Assembly (NCBI GenBank): GCA_934230965.1
Contig: CAKQFW010000073.1
Coordinates: forward strand, 1 to 9,526
Length of the DNA stretch: 9,526 nucleotides
Direction of reading: 5' to 3'
From: an uncultured Prevotella sp.
GTDB taxonomy: Bacteria > Bacteroidota > Bacteroidia > Bacteroidales > Bacteroidaceae
The notes beneath the pieces were generated by a model. That model saw only the letters and a list, made by a program, of their open reading frames with translations. It searched no databases and was not told where the DNA came from. Made by a program: the position numbers and the translations under genes. The stretch's first letter is position 1. Every line of letters starts with the position of its first letter. This document shows, one piece after another, positions 1 through 5,205 of the stretch.

Positions 1-165
1 CTCCTCCACTGTGTTTACCACTTCTTTTACAGGGTCGGGCATAGCCTGTTTTACAAGTTTTGCGCCTTTATTCTTCAACTTATTCAGAAATCCTTGCGCA
101 GGAGCCTGTGTGGCACCCATTGTCAAGCATAAAGTTGATAACAGAAATAATTGTTTAATATTCAT
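1..165 (-). CDS. Secreted protein of unknown function, N-terminal part only
   Basis: The minus strand opens with ATG at 165 and stays open for 55 codons to the window edge, so only the N-terminus is visible. The first ~24 residues form a classic signal peptide: MNIKQ, then a hydrophobic stretch (LFLLSTLCLTMG), then a small-residue cleavage region ending in APAQ. The mature part begins GFLNKLKNKGAKLVKQ and is Lys-rich and probably helical. I do not recognise a family, and the export signal is the only functional clue. A TAnnTTTG-type -7 box lies about 45 bp upstream and the ATG follows an A-rich stretch without a Shine-Dalgarno, as is normal in Bacteroidetes. A plus-strand frame over the same bases (11-205) has no comparable protein-like features and is taken as a shadow. 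Confidence 0.72.
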   Translation of the reverse strand, partial: MNIKQLFLLSTLCLTMGATQAPAQGFLNKLKNKGAKLVKQAMPDPVKEVVNTVEE

Positions 166-209
166 AGTTTTATTGTTGGTTACACGTCAGTTGTTGATTA
201 TTTAGGTTG

Positions 210-217
210 CAAATATA
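210..217 (-). promoter_or_regulatory. Predicted -7 promoter element for the secreted-protein gene
   Basis: Read on the minus strand the bases are TATATTTG, an exact fit to the Bacteroidetes -7 consensus TAnnTTTG. It is 45 bp before the ATG at 165, predicting a leader of roughly 35-40 nt. I see no clear -33 TTTG at the usual ~19-bp spacing, so strength is uncertain. Confidence 0.5.
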
Positions 218-246
218 CAAAATATATTTAGATAAGGTTTTGTTCT

Positions 247-272
247 CCTCTCGTTTTTTGAAAAACGAGAGG
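247..272. repeat. Perfect inverted repeat, 12-bp arms with 2-bp spacer
   Basis: The arms are CCTCTCGTTTTT and AAAAACGAGAGG around a TG centre. It sits about 30 bp upstream of the -7 box of the secreted-protein gene. Neither strand shows a T-run after the GC-rich part, so it does not look like a standard intrinsic terminator. With so short a centre it would suit a dimeric DNA-binding protein or a cruciform at least as well as an RNA hairpin. Its function is not known. Confidence 0.65.
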
Positions 273-386
273 AAAACTTCCAGATTGATGGCATCTGATA
301 CGTTTGTCCAGCGTCCTAAGAATAATATAGTATATCCGCCCGTCAGTTCATCGTTGATAGATAGTGAAACAATGGAAAAGATAAAA

Positions 387-445
387 TATACCCTTTCGGG
401 TGTAAATATAATGAAAACATCTTATATTGCACCCGAAAGGGTATA
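387..445 (-). terminator. 59-bp inverted-repeat element, downstream copy; likely hip-operon terminator
   Basis: The outer arms begin TATACCCTTTCGGGTG and end with the complementary CACCCGAAAGGGTATA, continuing inward through AT-rich complementary sequence to a ~10-nt centre. It lies 53 bp beyond the hipT stop. In the direction of hip transcription the hairpin is followed by TTTTATCTTTT (386 down to 376), which suits an intrinsic terminator. It differs from the upstream copy (2063-2121) at only two positions. One of these changes TATATTTG to TATATTTA and so destroys the -7 box present in the other copy. Each arm contains its own small palindrome, ACCC-N4-GGGT (390-401 and 431-442), so HipB could also bind here. 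Terminator and extra-operator roles are both inferences. Confidence 0.6.
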
Positions 446-498
446 ATTGCTTTTATTGCTTCTCAGAGGCCAACGCTTGTTTGTTCACTGTTGTTGTC

Positions 499-1437
499 TT
501 ATTTGAGCAATACCATGCGCTTAATGACCAATCGTTTGTATTGTTTCTTGAAGTCGTCGGGAAGGAATGATTGGTCAATAAGGTCAAGCCACTTGATGAG
601 CGCCTTACGAAACTTTTTTGCAATGTTTTCTACCACCTTCTCGTTGATGCCCGAGCCAAGAAGGGCCTTCTCAAAGTCGTGGCGTGCCAGTCGGCTTTTC
701 TTACCGTTCAATGTCAGTGCCAGTTCTTCTTTATCTTCAGGCATGACGATGGCTGTTGATAAGAGGTCGTAGGCGGGTGTGAGGCAATGCCCCAGCGCGG
801 TATGGTAGAGCGAGAAGTTTTTAAGGTGCATGTCGGCATTGCCCGTAATCCATGAAAATACCACTACCTCCCAAAAGTTAACAAGGTCAAGTTGTGGCAT
901 GGCCGAATATTTTTTTATCAGCTTGGCAACCTGTTCGTATGAACCTTTATATTTATATTCGGTCAGACGTTCAGACAGTTGGCACATATCTTCCATAGCA
1001 ATTTTTCGGCCATCGGCTTCGCGGTCAATGCGTCGGGTGATGTAGCACAGTTCGCCATCAGCAAAGCGAATGAGCGAGTGTGGCACAACTGCAATCTTTG
1101 CCGCTTCGGCCATGTGCATGGTGAGGTCTTCCAGCTCGGGCAGCGAGCGGTAAACCTCGGTTTGAGGTTTAAGGATAAAGCGTCCCCACAGTCCTACGAT
1201 AGTAAAGCGTGCGGGCTCGTTTCGTTCGCCAGGGTTGATGTCGAGCGACAGTTTGGCTTGCACGCCCGTGAGTGTGGTTTGTGCCCGTATCACCTGTTTT
1301 GCCAGATCTGCAATCTCGGCTCGGGTATATGGCAATACGGGTGCATCTTTCTTTCCGAACAGTTTTCGTGCACAAGCAGGATGAAAATCGGTTTGTCCTG
1401 GCTTTAGGGGTTTATAGCAGTAGAGACATTTCTCCAT
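499..1437 (-). CDS. hipT: HipT-like / HipA C-terminal-type serine-threonine kinase toxin
   Basis: This is the kinase part of a HipA-family toxin. Family members phosphorylate an aminoacyl-tRNA synthetase (GltX for HipA, TrpS for E. coli HipT) and so stop translation; the target here is unknown. Numbering from the chosen ATG at 1437 (312 aa), there is an N-terminal CxxC...HxxC cluster (C4, C7, H19, C22). The Gly-rich loop TTLTGVQAKL is at 54-63. The FILKP motif carries the ATP-binding Lys (K90), the catalytic GNADMHLKNFSL has D202 and N207, and the metal-binding YDL has D224. The HipA N-terminal subdomain is absent and encoded by the gene just upstream, as in hipBST modules. An ATG at 1470 would overlap that gene by 20 bp. 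I prefer 1437 because MEKCLYCYKPL looks like the usual start of Bacteroidetes relatives and leaves a 13-bp gap. Phospho-acceptor Ser residues expected in the loop are Thr here (T55, T57). Confidence 0.85.
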   Translation of the reverse strand: MEKCLYCYKPLKPGQTDFHPACARKLFGKKDAPVLPYTRAEIADLAKQVIRAQTTLTGVQAKLSLDINPGERNEPARFTIVGLWGRFILKPQTEVYRSLPELEDLTMHMAEAAKIAVVPHSLIRFADGELCYITRRIDREADGRKIAMEDMCQLSERLTEYKYKGSYEQVAKLIKKYSAMPQLDLVNFWEVVVFSWITGNADMHLKNFSLYHTALGHCLTPAYDLLSTAIVMPEDKEELALTLNGKKSRLARHDFEKALLGSGINEKVVENIAKKFRKALIKWLDLIDQSFLPDDFKKQYKRLVIKRMVLLK

Positions 1438-1450
1438 AGTGGCAGTTATT

Positions 1451-1783
1451 TCATGAGTGTTGTTCAACATTATCAGGTATCACGCTCACGGCACCGATAC
1501 AATCTTTACAGCACGCCAGCAATAATGACATGCGGTCGCGTTGGTTTATTTTCCAACTGCGCTCGGCAATGTCCAGTAGCCATCCTTCAGGAATAAGTCC
1601 GTCGAAGAACGGAAACAATACCTTGTCAGTATAAGGTTCTTCGCGTAAGGGTAGGGTGAGGCTAATGGCTTCGGCTTCGTTGTGCTGAAGATATTGGGCA
1701 TCGTATGCAAAGGTAAACCCATTTTCATCCTCTGTCAGTATGCCTGCATAGCAGTCATACATATATATTCTTGCTCTTTTCAT
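1451..1783 (-). CDS. hipS: HipS-like protein (stand-alone HipA N-terminal subdomain)
   Basis: This 110-residue protein matches only the N-terminal subdomain of HipA. It has the typical run AISLTLPLREEPY (about 40-52) followed by LFPFFDGLIPEGWLL (about 56-70), then a helix with ERSWKINQRDRMSLL and a C-terminal CIGAVSVIPDN strand. In the HipBST family this small protein (HipS) is the antitoxin that binds and inhibits the HipT kinase, whereas HipB contributes DNA binding. That role is inferred here from gene order and size. It sits between hipB (27 bp upstream) and the kinase gene (13 bp downstream, or overlapping if the longer kinase start is used), consistent with one transcript. Its C-terminus ends naturally at TGA with no frameshift into the kinase frame, so this is a split-gene organisation and not a broken hipA. 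Confidence 0.82.
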   Translation of the reverse strand: MKRARIYMYDCYAGILTEDENGFTFAYDAQYLQHNEAEAISLTLPLREEPYTDKVLFPFFDGLIPEGWLLDIAERSWKINQRDRMSLLLACCKDCIGAVSVIPDNVEQHS

Positions 1784-1810
1784 CTTATAAGGGGTTATGT
1801 GGATGAGATA

Positions 1811-2017
1811 CTACTGCATGGTGGTGGGCACGGCTCCCACCTCATGTCCAAACAGTGCCAGCACTTGGTTTATTTTGTCCATGCGCAGGGTTTGTTTGCC
1901 TTGTTCCAGCTCGCGCACGAAACGTAGGCCTACGCCCGACTTCTCGGCCAAATCAGTTTGGGTGAGGTTGAGCTGCTTGCGGCGCTCTTTTACAAAGTCA
2001 GATAACGATGTGTCCAT
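1811..2017 (-). CDS. hipB: HipB-like Xre-family HTH regulator / antitoxin component
   Basis: This 68-aa protein is essentially a single Cro/C1-type helix-turn-helix domain: FVKERRKQLNLTQTDLAEKSG (8-28), then VGLRFVRELEQGKQTL (29-44) as recognition helix and turn, and a closing helix MDKINQVLALFGHEVG (46-61). This is the compact y4mF/HipB-like form that precedes hipA genes. It is first in the hipB-hipS-hipT order. HipB proteins dimerise on palindromic operators and repress their own operon, usually more strongly in complex with the kinase. The obvious candidate operators are the ACCC-N4-GGGT palindromes at 2066-2077 and 2107-2118, which flank the predicted promoter. The ATG at 2017 has no Shine-Dalgarno; the upstream bases are AT-rich. 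DNA-binding specificity is inferred, not demonstrated. Confidence 0.85.
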   Translation of the reverse strand: MDTSLSDFVKERRKQLNLTQTDLAEKSGVGLRFVRELEQGKQTLRMDKINQVLALFGHEVGAVPTTMQ

Positions 2018-2062
2018 ATATTATAATGATAATTGTGATGATATGTCTGTATGACGAATAAT

Positions 2063-2121
2063 TATACCCTTTCGGGTGCAAATATAATGAAAATATCTTA
2101 TATTGCACCCGAAAGGGTATA
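2063..2121 (-). promoter_or_regulatory. 59-bp inverted-repeat element, upstream copy; hip promoter-operator
   Basis: This is the same element as 387-445, in the same orientation, with two base differences. On the minus strand it contains TATATTTG (2086 down to 2079), an exact Bacteroidetes -7 box. That places transcription start around 2072-2074, inside the inner-arm palindrome, with a leader of about 55 nt before hipB. The two small palindromes ACCC-N4-GGGT (2066-2077 and 2107-2118) are centred 41 bp apart, near four helical turns, so two HipB dimers would bind the same DNA face on either side of the -7 box. A -33 TTTG is not obvious; GGTG occupies that place inside the outer operator. On the plus strand the hairpin is followed by TTTTTT (2123-2128), so it might also stop transcription toward rnhB. 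Confidence 0.65.
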
Positions 2122-2215
2122 GTTTTTTCCTTGCTGTTTACATCTCTTTTCTCTTTTATAGATACGCAACACAACAAAACAGCCGTTGTTACGTTTAATA
2201 GGAAAGAACGATAAT

Positions 2216-2345
2216 AATTCATAATTCGTAATTCATAATGGGGCTTTGCTTTGTTGAATTCATAATTCGTAATTCATAATTCATAATGGGGCTTTGCTTT
2301 GTTGAATTCATAATTCGTAATTCATAATGAGGCTTTGCCTTGTTA
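2216..2345. repeat. Three tandem copies of a composite heptamer-plus-tail repeat
   Basis: Copies occupy 2216-2256, 2257-2304 and 2305-2345 (41, 48 and 41 bp). Each is a run of 7-bp units AATTCAT, in which the second unit is always AATTCGT, followed by a 20-bp tail AATGGGGCTTTGCTTTGTTG. Copy 2 has four heptamers and copies 1 and 3 have three. Copy 3 has three substitutions in the tail. A fourth copy lies beyond rnhB. The difference of one heptamer suggests replication slippage inside a larger duplicated unit. No function is visible. Confidence 0.9.
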
Positions 2346-2438
2346 AATTCTTGATACATCATTCATCATACGTTTCGTACAGATTACGTGTTACGATGAA
2401 TAGGTTTTAAATAGATTGACCATTAAAGATTAACCAAT

Positions 2439-3044
2439 ATGCTGTTGCCACATTATTTTGAAGGAAAGATAGAGGCGGGATGCGACGAGGCGGGCCGAGG
2501 CTGCTTGGCGGGTAGCGTGTATGCCGCCGCCGTGATATTGCCCAAAGGCTATGATAACCCGCTGCTGAACGACTCGAAACAGTTGACCGAGAAGCGACGC
2601 TACGCTTTGCGCAACGATATTGTGCGCGATGCTGTGGCGTGGGCCATAGGCGTGGTTACGCCCGAAGAAATAGATAAGATAAACATCCTGAACGCCAGCT
2701 TCTTGGCCATGCACCGCGCCCTCGACCAACTGCAGGTGCGCCCTGAAGCCATCATTGTTGATGGCAACCGCTTTACGCCTTACCACGATGTGCCCTACGC
2801 CACTATTGTGAAGGGCGATGGCAAGTATCAGGCCATTGCGGCCGCCAGCATCTTGGCCAAGACCTTCCGCGACGATTATATGAACGTTCTTGCCACCCAA
2901 TATCCTTACTACGACTGGCAGAAGAACAAGGGCTATCCTACGCATGCTCATCGCGAGGGCATACGTCTGCATGGCGTCTCACCCTATCATCGCAAGTCGT
3001 ATAACCTGTTGGGTGGTGAGCCTATGCTGCCGTTTGAAGAGTAA
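2439..3044 (+). CDS. rnhB: Ribonuclease HII
   Basis: RNase HII cleaves the RNA strand of RNA-DNA hybrids and nicks 5' of single ribonucleotides embedded in DNA, starting ribonucleotide excision repair in the cytoplasm. The 201-aa length is normal. The diagnostic signature GCDEAGRG is at 14-21, giving metal ligands D16 and E17. The third and fourth carboxylates are D108 in IIVDGN and D127 in VKGDGKY, followed by the conserved [10 protein letters not shown] helix (132-141). The C-terminal substrate-binding signature [11 protein letters not shown] is at 178-188. The start at [17 protein letters not shown] leaves the usual short N-terminus before the catalytic signature. The gene is bounded on both sides by copies of the same composite repeat. 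It may be transcribed together with the regulator 59 bp downstream. Confidence 0.96.
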   Translation: MLLPHYFEGKIEAGCDEAGRGCLAGSVYAAAVILPKGYDNPLLNDSKQLTEKRRYALRNDIVRDAVAWAIGVVTPEEIDKINILNASFLAMHRALDQLQVRPEAIIVDGNRFTPYHDVPYATIVKGDGKYQAIAAASILAKTFRDDYMNVLATQYPYYDWQKNKGYPTHAHREGIRLHGVSPYHRKSYNLLGGEPMLPFEE

Positions 3045-3090
3045 TTCATAATTCACAATTCATAATTCATAATGGGGCTTTGCCTTTGTG
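3043..3090. repeat. Fourth copy of the composite heptamer repeat, downstream of rnhB
   Basis: The unit starts on the last two bases of the rnhB stop codon and fills nearly all the gap to the next gene. It reads AATTCAT, AATTCAC, AATTCAT, AATTCAT and then AATGGGGCTTTGCCTTTGTG, so it matches the four-heptamer version (48 bp) of the copy at 2257-2304. Its tail carries its own small differences. It has the same orientation as the three upstream copies. Confidence 0.88.
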
Positions 3091-3103
3091 ATTTCTGTGG
3101 TTC

Positions 3104-4012
3104 ATGCGAAATGGAAAATATGGTAAAGAGCTTGAACTGATACTGCTACTTACCGATAATAAAAACTATACAGCACAGGAGATGGCCGACCGTTTGGGCA
3201 TCACCCGTCGCAACCTGTACAATTATTTTGAGTATCTGCGCTTCTGTGGCTTCACGTTGCTCAAGCATGGCTTCTCTTATCGTTTAGACCGTTCTACCTC
3301 GTTCTTTCGCAAGTTGCACGAGAACATGGCCATCAGTCGCGATGAGGCGGTGTACATACTAAGCCAACTGCAAGATGCCGATGTGCACGACCACTACGCA
3401 CAGAGCATCCGCCAGAAGCTGGTGCGCCAATATAATGTGGCCGACGTGCGCCAGCCCGAGGTGCTGTCGCAGATAAACCATAATGCCGCTGTGCTGAAAG
3501 AGGCTATGGGGCGCCGCTGTATGTGTACGCTGCAAGCCTACTCGTCGCCGCACAGCCACACGGTGAGCGACCGCATTGTCGAGCCCTTCCTCTTTCTCAA
3601 TGGCGGCCTCGACATACGTTGCCATGAGATATCTTCACACACCAATAAGACGTTTAAGTTGGCTCGCATAGGCAATGTGCAGCTGATGGATGTGCCCTGG
3701 ATAGCCGAGAAAGAGCACAAACAAGTGTTTACCGACATCTTCATGTTCAGCAGCGAGCAGCGCCTACATGTGTCGATGCGCATGGGGCAGTTGGCCCGAA
3801 ACCTGTTGATAGAAGAGTATCCCGCTGCCGAGCCCTATGTGTCGGCTGTGCCCGATGCCGCTACCCCCTGTTGGCATTTTGAGGCCGACATGGCCAGCTA
3901 TCTGGGCATAGGCCGTTTTGTGTTGGGCCTGTATCGCGATATCGAGGTGCTGGGCGACGATGCCTTCGTGAGCTATATTCGTGGCGAGATTGCTGCCATG
4001 CAGTTGAAGTAA
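3104..4012 (+). CDS. WYL-domain transcriptional regulator
   Basis: This 302-aa protein has the architecture of WYL-domain regulators. An N-terminal helix-turn-helix (about 8-45) contains YTAQEMADRLGITRRNLYNYFEYLR, and a short wing includes HGFSYRLD. A helical linker follows, then a WYL-type domain around 140-190 (CMCTLQAYSSPHS...RIVEPFLFLNGGLDIRCHE...FKLARIGNVQLMD), and a C-terminal extension with VSMRMGQLARNLLIEEYP at about 223-240. The WYL domain usually senses a ligand such as a nucleic acid or nucleotide and controls DNA binding. Here the namesake W-Y-L motif is not conserved (LDIRC occupies that position), as in many Bacteroidales members. The target genes are unknown. It sits 59 bp after rnhB and 113 bp before ruvB, which has its own predicted promoter. 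The start ATG at 3104 puts the HTH at the usual distance from the N-terminus. Confidence 0.8.
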   Translation: MRNGKYGKELELILLLTDNKNYTAQEMADRLGITRRNLYNYFEYLRFCGFTLLKHGFSYRLDRSTSFFRKLHENMAISRDEAVYILSQLQDADVHDHYAQSIRQKLVRQYNVADVRQPEVLSQINHNAAVLKEAMGRRCMCTLQAYSSPHSHTVSDRIVEPFLFLNGGLDIRCHEISSHTNKTFKLARIGNVQLMDVPWIAEKEHKQVFTDIFMFSSEQRLHVSMRMGQLARNLLIEEYPAAEPYVSAVPDAATPCWHFEADMASYLGIGRFVLGLYRDIEVLGDDAFVSYIRGEIAAMQLK

Positions 4013-4089
4013 CGTTCCCCCTTCTCACTACGCGCCCTTGTGCCAACGAAAAATATATAACCCATAGCCGTTATTCCAATTATTTTTAG

Positions 4090-4097
4090 TAAGTTTG
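4090..4097 (+). promoter_or_regulatory. Predicted -7 promoter element for ruvB
   Basis: The bases TAAGTTTG fit the Bacteroidetes -7 consensus TAnnTTTG exactly, 28 bp before the ruvB ATG. That predicts a leader of about 20-25 nt. The -33 region (around 4067-4074) shows no clear TTTG. The site would let ruvB be expressed separately from the rnhB-WYL pair. Confidence 0.5.
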
Positions 4098-4125
4098 CAT
4101 GTCACTACTATGACTGTATAAGATA

Positions 4126-5160
4126 ATGGCAGACAATTTTGATATAAGACAAGAACAGACGATGAGCGGCGAGCGCGACTTTGAGAACGCCTTGCGCCCC
4201 CTACGCTTTGACGACTTCAGCGGACAGCAGAAAGTGGTAGAAAACCTTGAGGTGTTTGTTGAGGCCGCCAAATATCGTGGCGAGCCCCTCGACCACACCT
4301 TGCTGCACGGCCCTCCAGGCTTGGGCAAAACCACGTTGAGCAACATTATTGCCAACGAGCTGGGCGTAGGCTTTAAGCTTACCAGCGGCCCTGTGCTCGA
4401 TAAGCCTGGCGACCTGGCTGGCATCCTTACCTCGCTCGAGCCGCGCGACGTGCTGTTTATCGACGAGATACACCGCCTCTCGCCCGTAGTAGAAGAGTAT
4501 CTCTACTCGGCCATGGAAGATTATCGTATCGATATTATGATTGACAAGGGCCCATCGGCCCGCTCGATACAAATCGACCTCAACCCCTTCACCCTTGTTG
4601 GCGCCACCACCCGCAGCGGACTGCTCACAGCCCCGTTGCGCGCTCGCTTTGGCATCAACCTTCATCTCGAATATTACGACCCCGACACCCTGATGCGCAT
4701 CATACGCCGTTCGGCCGCCATCCTGAAGGTGCCCATCGACGACGATGCCGCCATAGAGATAGCGCGCCGCAGCCGTGGCACGCCTCGTATTGCCAATGCC
4801 TTGTTGCGCCGTGTGCGCGACTTTGCGCAGGTGCGCGGCAGCGGACGCATAGACCATAAGATAGCCAGCGTGTCGCTCTCGGCCCTAAACATCGACCAGT
4901 ATGGCCTCGACGAGATTGACAACAAGATATTGCTCACCATCATTGATAAGTTTCGCGGTGGCCCTGTGGGCGTGAGCACCATTGCCACGGCCATAGGCGA
5001 AGATGCGGGCACCGTTGAAGAGGTGTATGAACCCTACCTCATTATGGAGGGCTTTATCAAGCGTACGCCACGCGGACGCATGGTTACGCCGCTGGCCTAC
5101 GAGCACCTGGGCCGCAATATATATGAGAGCAATGTGGGGCAGCCCGACCTCTTCGGGTAA
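4126..5160 (+). CDS. ruvB: Holliday junction branch-migration ATPase RuvB
   Basis: RuvB is the AAA+ motor that assembles as hexameric rings with RuvA on Holliday junctions and drives branch migration before RuvC cuts. The 344-aa length is normal. The large ATPase domain shows Walker A GPPGLGKT (62-69), Walker B LFIDEIH (110-116), sensor 1 ATTR (160-163) and the arginine-finger segment APLRARFG (169-176, R174). A small AAA+ domain carries sensor 2 [13 protein letters not shown] (217-229). The C-terminal winged helix contains [15 protein letters not shown] (279-293) and the RTPRGRM turn (313-319). The N-terminus [10 protein letters not shown] resembles other Bacteroidales RuvB starts, so the first ATG is preferred over the one at 4162. 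ruvA and ruvC are not in this window. A GTPase gene follows after 45 bp and probably shares the terminator at 6497-6552. Confidence 0.97.
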   Translation: MADNFDIRQEQTMSGERDFENALRPLRFDDFSGQQKVVENLEVFVEAAKYRGEPLDHTLLHGPPGLGKTTLSNIIANELGVGFKLTSGPVLDKPGDLAGILTSLEPRDVLFIDEIHRLSPVVEEYLYSAMEDYRIDIMIDKGPSARSIQIDLNPFTLVGATTRSGLLTAPLRARFGINLHLEYYDPDTLMRIIRRSAAILKVPIDDDAAIEIARRSRGTPRIANALLRRVRDFAQVRGSGRIDHKIASVSLSALNIDQYGLDEIDNKILLTIIDKFRGGPVGVSTIATAIGEDAGTVEEVYEPYLIMEGFIKRTPRGRMVTPLAYEHLGRNIYESNVGQPDLFG

Positions 5161-5189
5161 CCCGCTACAGCAACGATATCAACAAGAAG

Positions 5190-5205
5190 AACAAATATAT
5201 TTGTT
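5190..5205. promoter_or_regulatory. 16-bp perfect palindrome directly before the GTPase start codon
   Basis: The sequence AACAAATATATTTGTT is fully self-complementary and abuts the ATG at 5206. It contains TATATTTG (5196-5203), a perfect -7 box. Used as a promoter, it would start transcription at about 5208-5210, giving a leaderless message or one beginning at the second in-frame ATG (5212). Alternatively it is an operator for a dimeric regulator, plausibly a metal sensor given the gene it controls. Both readings are inferences, and AT-rich palindromes of this size can arise by chance. Confidence 0.45.

Larger units (their letters stand above)
166..498. other. Intergenic region between the secreted-protein gene and the hip module
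   Basis: No convincing gene lies in these 333 bp. In order it holds the leader and -7 box of the minus-strand secreted-protein gene (166-217), a perfect 12-bp-arm inverted repeat (247-272), an anonymous stretch (287-386), the downstream 59-bp palindromic element (387-445) and a short 3' spacer to the hipT stop. A plus-strand frame from the ATG at 287 to the TAA at 444-446 encodes 52 residues with ordinary-looking codons. Its last third is simply the palindromic element read through, so I do not call it a gene. Confidence 0.6.
2018..2438. other. Intergenic region between hipB and rnhB
   Basis: These 421 bp contain no convincing gene. They hold the hip leader and promoter-operator (to 2121), an unexplained stretch of about 95 bp (2122-2215), three tandem composite repeats (2216-2345) and the rnhB leader (2346-2438). 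The leader has a near-match to a -7 box, TACGTTTC at 2369-2376 (one mismatch), without a convincing -33 partner. A minus-strand frame from 2222 to 1998 has low-complexity, tyrosine/isoleucine-rich content over the promoter element and is judged non-coding. Confidence 0.6.

Noticed and set aside
287..446. Small plus-strand protein of 52 residues
   Set aside because: Codons look ordinary, but the last third is the palindromic element read through. The upstream copy of that element is also open in this frame simply because of its composition, and the two base changes between copies both alter the amino acid. No ribosome-binding or promoter signal was found.
499..1783. A hipA gene broken by a frameshift or stop between its N- and C-terminal parts
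   Set aside because: Both parts are intact with natural starts and stops and are separated or overlapped in the way seen in hipS-hipT pairs. The kinase has its own N-terminal Cys cluster and all catalytic motifs, so a split family member explains it better than a pseudogene.
387..2121. Insertion sequence or transposon with 59-bp ends
   Set aside because: No transposase or integrase is encoded between the elements. The elements are direct copies that are each internally palindromic, and I see no target-site duplication outside them. A cassette spread by homologous recombination remains possible.
2216..2345. CRISPR array
   Set aside because: The units are contiguous, with no unique spacers between repeats. 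They are AT-rich heptamers with a shared tail, and there are no cas genes.
4201..4857. Minus-strand frame of 218 codons opposite ruvB
   Set aside because: It is a shadow of a high-GC coding region; the RuvB motifs on the plus strand are unambiguous.
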